Shown here: positions 1 to 6,777 of the stretch, one piece after another | How positions within the stretch are numbered: position 1 is the first letter of the stretch | Layout of the letters: each line of letters starts with the position of its first letter | Source: CAWJHE01 sp964614855 | GTDB lineage: Bacteria > Chloroflexota > Anaerolineae > Anaerolineales > UBA4823 | Assembly: GCA_964614855.1 (NCBI GenBank) | Contig: CAZTMX010000097.1 | Location: forward strand, 1-10,445 | Reading direction: 5' to 3' | Length of the DNA stretch: 10,445 bases | Position numbers and translations under genes: made by a program | The notes under the pieces: generated by a model | Told to the model about the DNA's origin: nothing | Databases searched by the model: none | What the model saw: the letters and a program-made list of their open reading frames with translations, nothing else

Positions 1-2314
1 TGCCCGGCTTGACATTCTTTTCTGCGCGCAGATTACGCACCGAGCGGATGATATCTTGTAGCAGGCTGAATTCCGATAACGCGGCTGCTTCCCAGTTCTC
101 TTCTGCTTTCACTTCTGGCCAGGGGGCAATGATCAAAGCCTCCGGCCAATCGGGTAAATCCGCAGCCAGCGGCGAAGACAGCACGGCGCGTTTCATGTGA
201 CCCCAGAGTTCTTCTGTCACAAAGGGGATAAAGGGATGCAGCAGCCTCAAGCAAGTATCGAACACACGCACCAATCCATAAGCCGTGGTATAAGCACACT
301 GGCCTCCTTGTTCAAGCTGTTGTTTGGCAATCTCGATATACCAATCGGCGAAATCGCTCCAGAAGAAATCATAAATCTGGCGACCCGCTTCACCAAACTG
401 GTAGCCCTGGAACAGCCGTTCCACATCCCGCACCAAAGCCTGCCGGCGCGCCCAGACCCAAGAGTCGGCCAGCGTCCAATCCGGGTTTTCTTCGAGACGG
501 GCTGGCTGCAGGTTTGCCAGGGCGTTGGTGATGAAGCGCCCCGCATTCCACATCTTGTTGGCGAAATTGCGGTTTGCTTCCACTTTCTTCAAGCTCAGGC
601 TCATATCGTTGCCGGGGGTTGATCCGACCAGTAGCGTAAAGCGCAAGGCATCTGTACCCAGTTCATCCATGACTTCCAATGGGTCGATCACGTTGCCGTA
701 GGTTTTGCTCATCTTGCGACCGTGCTCATCGCGGATCAGGCCGTGCAGGTATACGGTATGGAAAGGCACCTGTCCGGTGAATTCCAGACCGGTCATGATC
801 ATGCGCGCCACCCAGAAGAACAGGATGTCGTAGCCGGTTTCCATCACAGCCGTGGGGTAGAAGTAGCGGTAATCCGGCGTTTCTTCAGGCCAGCCCAGGG
901 TGGAGAAGGGCCATAGACCGGATGAGAACCAGGTATCCAACACGTCTGGATCCTGCTGCAGGTGCGGGCTGCCGCAGTGCGCGCACTGCGTGGGGTCCTC
1001 TCGGCTGACGGTCATTTTCTTGCAGTCATCACAATACCACACCGGGATACGGTGCCCCCACCACAACTGGCGTGAGATGCACCAATCGTCGATATTCTCC
1101 AGCCAGTTGTAATAGACCTTGGTGAAATGTTCCGGGATGATGCGTACTCTGCCATCGCGCACTGCTTCCAGTGCTGCTTCTGCCAGGGGTTTGATGCGCA
1201 CGAACCACTGCGTGGACACCATAGGCTCGATCACCTCGCCGCCGCGTTGAGAGCGCGGCACGGAAATTGTATAGGGTTCTTCTTTGATCACCAGTCCGGC
1301 TGCGCGCATGTCTTCCCATAAATTCCGGCGCGCTTCGTAGCGGTCTTGACCGGCGTAAGGTCCACCGTTGGGATTGATGTGTGCAGCCTCGTCCAGGATG
1401 GAAATCACCTCCAGACCATGGCGCTCGCCGATGTTGAAATCGTTCGGGTCGTGCCCGGGGGTCACTTTGAGCGCGCCTGTGCCGAACTCGCGTTCCACGT
1501 AATCATCGGCGATCACCGGGATGGCGCGGTTGAGCACCGGCACCAGCACCTGGCGCCCCACGTATTTCTGGTAACGCGGGTCATCGGGATGGACCGCCAC
1601 TGCACTGTCGCCCAGGATGGTCTCGGGTCGCGTGGTTGCCACCGGGATGTACTCGCCGGAGGCATCGGCAAGCTGGTATTTGAAGTAATACATCGTGCCG
1701 GGCTCTTCGGCGTACTCCACTTCCAGGTCGGACACTGCCGTGCGCAGCCCCGGAGACCAGTTGATCAGCCTTGGGCCGCGATAAATCAGGCCTTTTTCAA
1801 ACAGGCTCACAAAAGCTTCGCGCACGGCTTTAGACAGGCCATCATCCAGGGTAAAACGCTCGCGATCCCAGTCGCAGGATGCGCCCAGGCGGCGGATTTG
1901 TTGGGTAATGATGCCGCCGTATTTGCGCTTCCAGGCCCAGGTGCGGTTAAGAAACTCTTCTCGTCCGATTTGCTCCCGGCTGAGACCTTCTTTCGCCAGC
2001 ATTTTCTCCACCTGCAATTGGGTGGCGATGCCTGCATGGTCGGCACCCGGTACCCACAGCGTGGGAACGCCTTTCATGCGGTTATAACGGATCATCAGGT
2101 CTTCCATCGAGACGAACATGGCATGACCCAGGTGGAGCTCGCCGGTAACATTGGGGGGCGGGATGGAGATTACAAACGGTTTGCGTGTTGGATCAAACCC
2201 CGGTTGCTGCGGATCGTTGCTGGGTTTGAAGAAACCCGATTTCTCCCACCACTCATAGATGCGCTGCTCGGTGGTTTGAAAGTTATATGCTTTGGGTAGG
2301 GTGTTTTCACTCAT
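1..2314 (-). CDS. valS: Valyl-tRNA synthetase, N-terminal 771 residues (C-terminus beyond window)
   Basis: Class Ia aminoacyl-tRNA synthetase that charges tRNA-Val with valine in the cytoplasm. The HIGH-type motif appears as HLGH at residues 61-64 within PPPNVTGELHLGHA. The KMSKS loop reads KMSKT at residues 534-538, followed by YGNVIDP. WWGHRIPVWYCDDC and a later CAHC suggest a zinc-ribbon-like insertion, followed by the family motif DTWFSSGLWPFS. The anticodon-binding domain follows (FANKMWNAGRF; later HPFIPFVTEELW), and the frame leaves the window near IRSVRNLRAEKNVKPG. The C-terminal coiled-coil tRNA arm, normally about another 100 residues, is therefore outside. The frame is open throughout. 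The chosen ATG (2312-2314) has GAGAGG four bases upstream. An in-frame ATG 12 bases earlier (2324-2326) has no Shine-Dalgarno sequence. Expression is controlled by the T-box leader immediately upstream. Identification is very secure. Confidence 0.97.
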   Translation of the reverse strand, partial: MSENTLPKAYNFQTTEQRIYEWWEKSGFFKPSNDPQQPGFDPTRKPFVISIPPPNVTGELHLGHAMFVSMEDLMIRYNRMKGVPTLWVPGADHAGIATQLQVEKMLAKEGLSREQIGREEFLNRTWAWKRKYGGIITQQIRRLGASCDWDRERFTLDDGLSKAVREAFVSLFEKGLIYRGPRLINWSPGLRTAVSDLEVEYAEEPGTMYYFKYQLADASGEYIPVATTRPETILGDSAVAVHPDDPRYQKYVGRQVLVPVLNRAIPVIADDYVEREFGTGALKVTPGHDPNDFNIGERHGLEVISILDEAAHINPNGGPYAGQDRYEARRNLWEDMRAAGLVIKEEPYTISVPRSQRGGEVIEPMVSTQWFVRIKPLAEAALEAVRDGRVRIIPEHFTKVYYNWLENIDDWCISRQLWWGHRIPVWYCDDCKKMTVSREDPTQCAHCGSPHLQQDPDVLDTWFSSGLWPFSTLGWPEETPDYRYFYPTAVMETGYDILFFWVARMIMTGLEFTGQVPFHTVYLHGLIRDEHGRKMSKTYGNVIDPLEVMDELGTDALRFTLLVGSTPGNDMSLSLKKVEANRNFANKMWNAGRFITNALANLQPARLEENPDWTLADSWVWARRQALVRDVERLFQGYQFGEAGRQIYDFFWSDFADWYIEIAKQQLEQGGQCAYTTAYGLVRVFDTCLRLLHPFIPFVTEELWGHMKRAVLSSPLAADLPDWPEALIIAPWPEVKAEENWEAAALSEFSLLQDIIRSVRNLRAEKNVKPG

Positions 2315-2341
2315 TTTGCCTCTCATATTTTTTGTATTAAC

Positions 2342-2374
2342 AAAAAAACCTTTCATCCTGTTGAGGACGAAAGG
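2342..2374 (-). terminator. Intrinsic terminator of the valS T-box
   Basis: On the minus strand CCTTTCGTCCT, loop CAAC, AGGATGAAAGG forms an 11-bp stem with one G-U pair, followed by seven T residues. Its 5' arm shares bases with the 3' arm of the antiterminator, so only one of the two can form. It ends about 28 bases before the valS start codon. Confidence 0.94.
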
Positions 2375-2662
2375 AATTCTTCCGTGGTACCACCTCAGTT
2401 CACTGGCACAATATCCAGTGCTCTCAGTGTCCCGGCAGGTGCTACACACCGATCAGGACCTCGCGCTAACGGGCTCACCCGTGCCGGTCTACTCTGCAGT
2501 TTGCAATCACTGATTGGATTGCTGGGGCATTTCTTCGGCATTCATTCCGGGCGACATTCGGCGCTGGTTATCTGAGGGGGTTTTCAGCCATCGACCGCTC
2601 CTTCTCTGGCAGTTCGCCATGCGCTTACTCCTCCCGGAGGGGTTTATTTAATTGTTTATCAA
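2342..2662 (-). promoter_or_regulatory. T-box riboswitch leader of valS, specifier codon GUC
   Basis: This leader RNA senses uncharged tRNA-Val and allows valS transcription when charging is low. Read on the minus strand: Stem I base TCCGGG (2638-2633) pairs with CCCGGA (2551-2546). The specifier internal loop has AGTA (2629-2626) on one side and CGAATGTCG on the other, closed by GCGC/GCGC. The codon in specifier position is GUC (2555-2553), a valine codon followed by a purine. A probable Stem III hairpin CACTGG/CCAGTG lies at 2420-2401. The conserved T-box sequence AGGTGGTACCACGG lies at 2395-2382; its UGGU pairs with an ACCA tRNA 3' end. The antiterminator is GAGG (2396-2393) with CCTC (2366-2363), the bulge TGGTACC, and ACGGAAG (2385-2379) with CTTTCGT (2373-2367). 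It is mutually exclusive with the terminator. Only the upper part of Stem I and the Stem II region are not fully folded here. Confidence 0.95.
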
Positions 2663-2668
2663 AACTTC

Positions 2669-2697
2669 ATTATACCGCCGAATATTTTTTTCGACAA
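2669..2697 (-). promoter_or_regulatory. Sigma-70-type promoter of the valS T-box leader
   Basis: Minus-strand TTGTCG (2697-2692), a 17-base spacer, then a perfect TATAAT (2674-2669). The start of transcription should lie near 2662, which puts the whole T-box inside the transcript (a leader of about 350 bases). The promoter sits just downstream of the radical SAM gene's stop codon, so valS has its own promoter. Confidence 0.87.
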
Positions 2698-2706
2698 GCG
2701 CTTGTC
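2693..2706. repeat. Perfect 14-bp palindrome overlapping the valS -35 box
   Basis: GACAAGCGCTTGTC is a perfect palindrome lying between the stop codon of the radical SAM gene and the valS promoter, covering five of the six -35 bases. On the minus strand it is followed by an A tract, and on the plus strand it is preceded by T residues. It therefore does not look like an intrinsic terminator in either direction. A DNA-binding operator is possible; no regulator can be named from the sequence. Confidence 0.5.
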
Positions 2707-2713
2707 AGGTGGA

Positions 2714-3967
2714 TTATGGACATTGGATAAGCCCCTGAGCCCACAGACAGCCCCCACAGGCCGGGTGAGTGATCAGGTAACAATCCTCTTCGTTGCTTTC
2801 AGAAAGGTCGCAACCGCCGCACGGGGTGCAAGGGGCAAAGGCAAAGCTTTGCACACGCTCGCGATAGGCGACATATTCCGGGTCCAACCACATGTCCTGT
2901 AAATTTTTTTCCTGGATAAAGCCGATAATATGCTTGCGCGAACGCCGCTCTTTCCCATGCAAGTAGCTGATGTGGTTGTGCAGCAGGGGCGGGCACGGGC
3001 TGACACCCCCGTCCCAACCGATGGCGATCGAGCCGCTCTCGATGAATGAGCAAACATCATTTGCACCGCCCAGGTTGTACCCGGCAAGCTCAACGTTGCA
3101 GCCGCTGTTGAGCACATCGACAAAGGCTTGTTGTGTGATCTCATTGATATCCATGCGCGGGAATTTCAACAGTGGCAGCCAGGGGGAGGGCATATAGGTG
3201 ATATTGCGCAGTACGCCAGAGTACAGAGTTTCATCCATCATCTCTTCGGTGTACGGCAGGACATTGCTGACCATAAAGCGCTTGGCACCCAGGCTTTTGC
3301 CCAGGGCGATCACAGCCGGCAGGTCCTGGATATTGCGTTTCATCGCGACAAATGCAATGCCAATGACCGGCCGCGGGTGGTGACCGCCGGGGCGCATTTT
3401 TCTCAAAGCAGATAAATTTTGGATCACATTCGGCAGCTCAGCCCCCAGGCGTATATCACTGTAGCTCTCCGGTGTTGCGCCGTCAATGGAAACCCAGATC
3501 ACATCCAGACCAGCATCGATCAGGCTGTGGGAGAGCTTTTCGTTGAGCAAGGTGCCGTTTGTGATCAATTCGACTGATCCACCCAAAGCTTTGGCGCGCC
3601 TGACCCAGTCCACGATGCGCGGGTGTGACAGAGGCTCGCCCAGACCGCCAAAAAAGACATCCAGTGGGTAAGAAAAAGATGCCATGTCTGACAGGATTTT
3701 TGCGAAAGTCTTTTCCGTCATTTTACCCAGCTTCTCGTCCCAGTTGTTGCGGATGCAGGTGCGGCAATCCAGGTTGCAGCGCGTGGTGGGTTCAATATTA
3801 ACTTTCGTCAGGTGTGTGGTGGGGCGGTGCAGGCGAAAGGCGTTATTTTCAACATCCAGGCGCATGCGGGCGCCAGGCGCTAACCCAAACTGGCTGGTTA
3901 GCTCCGCAGGGATGATCAGCCGACCTTGTTCGTCTACAGTTGCCCACTGGGTGGTGACAGGTTCCAT
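2714..3967 (-). CDS. Radical SAM/SPASM protein with N-terminal AbrB-like domain; possible tungsten-oxidoreductase maturase type
   Basis: A 417-residue iron-sulfur enzyme expected to cleave S-adenosylmethionine and make a 5'-deoxyadenosyl radical. Residues about 5-48 resemble a SpoVT/AbrB swapped-hairpin domain (WATVDEQGRLIIPAEL, then LAPGARMRLDV). The radical SAM core starts near residue 53 with CX3CX2C at C64, C68 and C71 (CNLDCRTC) and the SAM-binding GGLGEP at 107-112. The C-terminus has a SPASM-like cysteine set: C325, then C380, C383, C386, C396, C404, C407 and C416, able to hold auxiliary clusters. From memory, this AbrB-plus-radical-SAM layout resembles the maturase family associated with tungsten-containing aldehyde oxidoreductases, but no such oxidoreductase is in the window, so the substrate is unknown. 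The ATG is preceded by AAAGGA. It is divergent from the DUF2804 gene, with 130 bases between them. Confidence 0.92.
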   Translation of the reverse strand: MEPVTTQWATVDEQGRLIIPAELTSQFGLAPGARMRLDVENNAFRLHRPTTHLTKVNIEPTTRCNLDCRTCIRNNWDEKLGKMTEKTFAKILSDMASFSYPLDVFFGGLGEPLSHPRIVDWVRRAKALGGSVELITNGTLLNEKLSHSLIDAGLDVIWVSIDGATPESYSDIRLGAELPNVIQNLSALRKMRPGGHHPRPVIGIAFVAMKRNIQDLPAVIALGKSLGAKRFMVSNVLPYTEEMMDETLYSGVLRNITYMPSPWLPLLKFPRMDINEITQQAFVDVLNSGCNVELAGYNLGGANDVCSFIESGSIAIGWDGGVSPCPPLLHNHISYLHGKERRSRKHIIGFIQEKNLQDMWLDPEYVAYRERVQSFAFAPCTPCGGCDLSESNEEDCYLITHPACGGCLWAQGLIQCP

Positions 3968-4023
3968 GATGGTCCTTTGTAATACAATGGTTTTGTTGGG
4001 TTTATTTTACCCCTTCCCGGTAT

Positions 4024-4044
4024 TGAGATGTAAAATATATCTCA
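4024..4044. promoter_or_regulatory. Inverted repeat in the divergent intergenic region (candidate operator/promoter area)
   Basis: In the 130-base gap between the divergent radical SAM and DUF2804 genes, TGAGAT (4024-4029) and ATCTCA (4039-4044) form a 6-bp inverted repeat around an AT-rich centre, GTAAAATAT. A TTGAGA (4023-4028) with TGTATT 16 bases further could be a weak plus-strand promoter. Minus-strand TAAAAT near 4003-4008 could be the -10 of the radical SAM gene. None of these matches is strong. Confidence 0.3.
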
Positions 4045-4097
4045 TGTATTCATCAAGGGCAATAATTTTCAATGAGGCATATTGAAGCGGAGGAAAG

Positions 4098-5138
4098 ATG
4101 CAAACAGAAATCACCACACCTGATGTGTTACTCGACAAGCAAGGGAATTTGAAACGAGCTGGCTGGTCGCGCCAACCGTTAGCAGATTGTAACCTTGAAA
4201 ATGCTCGTTTCCTGCCAGGGTTGCTTAAACCGCTGCAATTCTTGCGGGTGAAGCGCTGGGATTACTACGCAGTCTTTACCCCGCACCGTTTCTTCTCTGC
4301 CACTATTGCAGACCTGGGGTATGCCGCGAATATCTTCGTCTACACACTCGATTTTGCCAGCGGTGAGCTGCATGAGGAAGGGTTGGTGATCCCACTTAGC
4401 AAGGGGGTTTCGCTGCCGCGTAACAGCCAGGAGGGTGAAACTACCTTCGAAGGTAAGGGTGCAAAGATCAATTTTCGTGTTCTCCCTGGTAGCCGGGCTC
4501 TGTTTGTGGATTGGCCAGATTTTCACCAGGGTCGCGGCATTCATGCGGAGATTAGCTTGCTCTGCCCGCGAGATCACGAATCGATGACGATTATCATCCC
4601 GATTGAAAAGAAAAAATTTTACTACAACCGCAAGATCAACTGTATGCCTGCCGAGGGTTGGTTAAAATACGGGGATACCAATGAGGTGCTTCAGCCGTCT
4701 AGTTCCTGTGGTTCATTGGATTGGGGGCGGGGGGTTTGGGCTTACAGCAGTTTTTGGAATTGGGCCAGCGCTTCTGGCTTCCTGGCGGACGGCCGGCTGG
4801 TCGGGCTGAACCTGGGCTGCGGTTTTGGCGATACATCAGCTGCCAGCGAGGACTGCCTGGTATTGGACGGAAAAATCCACAAGCTTGACCGGGTGAAATT
4901 CATTTATGATGCCAGCGATATTCGCAAACCCTGGAAATTCCAGGATAACCAGGGCCGCCTGGAGCTGGATTTTGTGCCTTTTGTTGAGCGGGTTGCCCAA
5001 ACGGATTTGAAGCTGATCTTCAGTGAAGTGCACCAGCTTTTTGGACGTTATTCCGGTCGCGTAGTTACGGATCAGGGTGAAGAACTGCAGATCGATGGGT
5101 TAATCGGTTTTGCCGAAGAGCACCAGGCGCGCTGGTAA
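4098..5138 (+). CDS. DUF2804 family protein
   Basis: A 346-residue protein of the DUF2804 family, whose biochemical role I cannot state. The family features are clear: DWGRGVW at 208-214, WNWASASG at 220-227, GLNLGCGFGDTSAASE at 236-251, HKL at 261-263, and the C-terminal block FGRYSG (315-320) running to GFAEEHQARW at the very end. The length is typical and both ends look complete. There is no signal peptide and no membrane segment. The motifs rich in aromatic residues and glycine, with many short beta-prone stretches, suggest a beta-rich fold, possibly binding a lipid or carbohydrate; that is only inference. GGAGG lies five bases before the ATG. A small membrane protein gene follows at 61 bases with no terminator between, so the two may be cotranscribed. 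Confidence 0.92.
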   Translation: MQTEITTPDVLLDKQGNLKRAGWSRQPLADCNLENARFLPGLLKPLQFLRVKRWDYYAVFTPHRFFSATIADLGYAANIFVYTLDFASGELHEEGLVIPLSKGVSLPRNSQEGETTFEGKGAKINFRVLPGSRALFVDWPDFHQGRGIHAEISLLCPRDHESMTIIIPIEKKKFYYNRKINCMPAEGWLKYGDTNEVLQPSSSCGSLDWGRGVWAYSSFWNWASASGFLADGRLVGLNLGCGFGDTSAASEDCLVLDGKIHKLDRVKFIYDASDIRKPWKFQDNQGRLELDFVPFVERVAQTDLKLIFSEVHQLFGRYSGRVVTDQGEELQIDGLIGFAEEHQARW

Positions 5139-5199
5139 GATAATGAATATGCTTAATATATTGCCAACAACAATCTAGATCCAAGCAGGAGAGCAGACT

Positions 5200-5550
5200 A
5201 TGAAATGGCATGAAGCCATCCCTGTAGTTATTTCAATGCTGGTCATCCTGGGGGTTGCGCTGCTGGAAAGGCAAAGCAAAATGGTAGCTGCTGTGGCTGC
5301 CACCATGCCTTTGACCGTCCCGCTGGCGTTGTGGGTGGTTTATTCAAATGAAAACGGAGAAAAAGCTGCGGTTGAGCTGTTTTCGCGCAACCTGGTTATG
5401 GGTATGATCCCCACCCTGGCCTTTGCCCTGGCTGTCTGGATTGGCGCACGCGCCGGCTTAAAACTTATCCCACTCCTGGCCGTGGGATATAGTATTTGGG
5501 CAGTTGTCCTGGGAGTTATAATCGGTTCACGCCGTTTGCTTGGTTTTTAG
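5200..5550 (+). CDS. Small four-helix integral membrane protein (DUF3147/GlpM-like)
   Basis: A 116-residue hydrophobic protein with four likely transmembrane segments at about residues 6-22, 28-48, 65-85 and 88-110. The charged loop NENGEKAAVE lies between helices 2 and 3, and the tail SRRLLGF is basic. The pattern of helix 1, a basic residue, then an MPLTVPLALWVVY stretch, a charged loop and a proline-containing third helix resembles the DUF3147/GlpM-type proteins, whose function is not established. AGGAGAG precedes the ATG at good spacing. The gene lies 61 bases after the DUF2804 gene on the same strand. Its TAG stop overlaps the TAA of the convergent downstream gene, and no terminator is visible after it. 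Reality as a gene is well supported; the family name is tentative. Confidence 0.8.
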   Translation: MKWHEAIPVVISMLVILGVALLERQSKMVAAVAATMPLTVPLALWVVYSNENGEKAAVELFSRNLVMGMIPTLAFALAVWIGARAGLKLIPLLAVGYSIWAVVLGVIIGSRRLLGF

Positions 5551-6494
5551 ATTTCCACTTGTCTGCCGGCAGCGCGAAGCACCATTGCTGCATGGATGGA
5601 TACCCAGCGGTTTGTCTCTTCGTGATCACCCAGGGCGACCCAGGTGCGGCTGCGGAATGGGCTGGAACCCTGCCAGCGGCCGTTTTTCATCCGTTTCTCT
5701 TCCAGCCAATCCAGGGCTGGTTGCGCGCCGGGGTGATCCAAGGCGCTTAGATCGGATAATGTGCGCAGTGTAAAGAGGATATCTGCCTGGTAGAACAGGG
5801 GAAAATTCATGCGAAACCAGATAGGATGGATATCGCCACCATCTCCGGTTGGGTAATCTGCAGAGGTCAGCGTGTGCTGCTCCAGCAGGAAATGTAACCC
5901 GCTTTGGATGACAGCATTGAACTCTGGATCGCTGCGGTTTTGCGGCATTGCAGCCAGCGCCCAGAGTGTGCGCACCGCACCCCACGCACAGGGACGCTCG
6001 CCGTTATATGGACAACGCCAACCGGCTTGCAAGGCGTCGTAAATTAACGCCTGGGTGAGCGCATAAAAGCGCGGATCATCATCCAGCCGGCAGTGTAATA
6101 TATAGCGCAGCATATTTGCCCACAAACACGTCCAACCGTGTCGTTTTTTCTCAAGCTTCTCTTCCAATTTATCCCAGGTAGTTCCCAGCATGAAGATCCC
6201 ACCTCGGCGCAGACGGATATCCTGCGGATCGGTAGCCAGCTCGGTAAGCAGCAGCATACTCCAGTGTGTGCTGCGGTATTTTGGCGTATAAAACCCGCTT
6301 TCGCCAGACCAATTACCGGTTTTTGTCTGGTGGGATAGGATTGCTGGGATTGGCCCGCTGGCTTTCATGGTGCCCCATGAAGCGCGCACATCGATATCGT
6401 TGATCGAATGATGCAAGAGTTGTGTCAGGGTCAACAGGCGCAGCGATGGCGTTCGAGCTTCTAGCAGCCACTGGACAAAAGGGGAGCTATCCAT
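5547..6494 (-). CDS. Terpenoid-cyclase-like alpha-alpha toroid protein (prenyltransferase/squalene-oxidase repeat type)
   Basis: A 315-residue protein that looks like a (alpha/alpha) toroid of the terpenoid cyclase/protein prenyltransferase superfamily. Repeated helical units end in glycine-tryptophan turns: KTGNWSGESGFYTPKY at 58-73, QAGWRCPYNGERPCAWG near 156-172, and KNGRWQG at 270-276 before RTWVALGD. Other family-like features are RSTHWSMLLLTELA (74-87) and the aromatic-rich GDIHPIWFRMNFPLFYQADIL (a loop plus helix starting at 220). It is half the length of a squalene-hopene cyclase and I see no DXDD catalytic motif, so real cyclase activity is doubtful. It may be a stand-alone toroid domain of unknown role. 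There is no signal peptide. GGAAAG lies nine bases before the ATG. It converges on the small membrane protein gene with a four-base overlap of the stop codons. Confidence 0.85.
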   Translation of the reverse strand: MDSSPFVQWLLEARTPSLRLLTLTQLLHHSINDIDVRASWGTMKASGPIPAILSHQTKTGNWSGESGFYTPKYRSTHWSMLLLTELATDPQDIRLRRGGIFMLGTTWDKLEEKLEKKRHGWTCLWANMLRYILHCRLDDDPRFYALTQALIYDALQAGWRCPYNGERPCAWGAVRTLWALAAMPQNRSDPEFNAVIQSGLHFLLEQHTLTSADYPTGDGGDIHPIWFRMNFPLFYQADILFTLRTLSDLSALDHPGAQPALDWLEEKRMKNGRWQGSSPFRSRTWVALGDHEETNRWVSIHAAMVLRAAGRQVEI

Positions 6495-6581
6495 TAATGA
6501 TCACTTTCCGAATGCAATACACACTCCCTTATATTTTATCTCGTTCTGGAAATTGTTGCGCGGTTTTGGCTGATAAACTTC

Positions 6582-6610
6582 TTGACTTCTTTTCCGGGTA
6601 GTGATATTAT
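6582..6610 (+). promoter_or_regulatory. Sigma-70-type promoter of the RIO kinase leader
   Basis: TTGACT (6582-6587), an exact 17-base spacer, then TATTAT (6605-6610). Transcription should begin near 6617, giving an untranslated leader of about 265 bases before the RIO kinase ATG at 6883. It is the only strong promoter seen for the RIO kinase, wecB and rubrerythrin genes. Confidence 0.86.
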
Positions 6611-6633
6611 CCATCCGCTAATCAAACGAAGAA

Positions 6634-6695
6634 AGGAGGCGGAAAAAATTATGCAAACCATTGTTGCGAAAAATCATCACTTAAGCGCGCCTCCT
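6634..6695 (+). promoter_or_regulatory. Shine-Dalgarno/anti-Shine-Dalgarno pairing within the leader ORF
   Basis: AGGAGGCG (6634-6641), containing the leader peptide's ribosome-binding site, is perfectly complementary to CGCCTCCT (6688-6695) inside the same small frame, 46 bases away. In an untranslated RNA this 8-bp helix would hide the ribosome-binding site. A translating ribosome would open it. It could be a self-limiting device on leader translation. Confidence 0.5.
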
Positions 6696-6710
6696 GGAGA
6701 TTTGGGTTAA
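6651..6710 (+). CDS. Putative leader peptide of the RIO kinase attenuator (19 residues)
   Basis: A short frame encodes MQTIVAKNHHLSAPPGDLG and then TAA. It has a strong Shine-Dalgarno AAGGAGG (6633-6639) 11 bases before the ATG and lies about 34 bases into the transcript from the promoter at 6582-6610. Its position upstream of an antiterminator-type pairing and an intrinsic terminator is that of an attenuator leader peptide. Two adjacent His codons (6675-6680) and a Pro-Pro-Gly (6690-6698) are possible slow points. There is no run of one amino acid that would point to a classical amino-acid operon. The stop codon lies inside the 5' arm of the antiterminator. The Ala-Pro-Pro codons are also the anti-Shine-Dalgarno, so RNA pairing rather than the peptide could constrain them. 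I do not recognise the peptide. Translation is inferred from the ribosome-binding site and layout. Confidence 0.7.
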   Translation: MQTIVAKNHHLSAPPGDLG

Positions 6711-6747
6711 TCTACTTCTATAAGTTCTAGATTCCCGAACATTAACC
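6705..6747 (+). promoter_or_regulatory. Candidate antiterminator of the RIO kinase leader
   Basis: GGTTAAT (6705-6711), which includes the leader stop codon, is perfectly complementary to ATTAACC (6741-6747). The latter contains the first four bases (AACC, 6744-6747) of the 5' arm of terminator 1, so the two structures compete. A small hairpin ACTT/AAGT (6714-6717 with 6722-6725, loop CTAT) fits inside. A ribosome sitting at the leader stop codon would cover 6705-6711 and favour the terminator. Confidence 0.6.
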
Positions 6748-6777
6748 ACAGAGGCGCTGCCCTGTGGTTTTTCTTTT
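6744..6777 (+). terminator. Intrinsic terminator 1 of the RIO kinase leader
   Basis: AACCACAG (6744-6751) pairs with CTGTGGTT (6762-6769). After a one-base A bulge, GGC (6753-6755) and GCC (6759-6761) extend the stem across loop GCT. The stem is followed by a U-rich tract, TTTTCTTTTC. It lies about 105 bases before the RIO kinase start codon. Confidence 0.9.

Noticed and set aside
1346..2299. Long plus-strand open frame of 317 codons
   Set aside because: It is antisense to valS, whose motifs are clear in the opposite strand, and its translation shows no recognisable domain.
2292..2575. Plus-strand open frames over the valS leader
   Set aside because: They lie across the T-box, its terminator and its specifier loop, and have no domain features.
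2693..2706. Palindrome as a terminator for the radical SAM gene
   Set aside because: On the minus strand it is followed by A residues, not T residues.
6675..6680. Histidine-operon type attenuation from two His codons in the leader
   Set aside because: Only two His codons are present and the downstream genes are not histidine biosynthesis genes.
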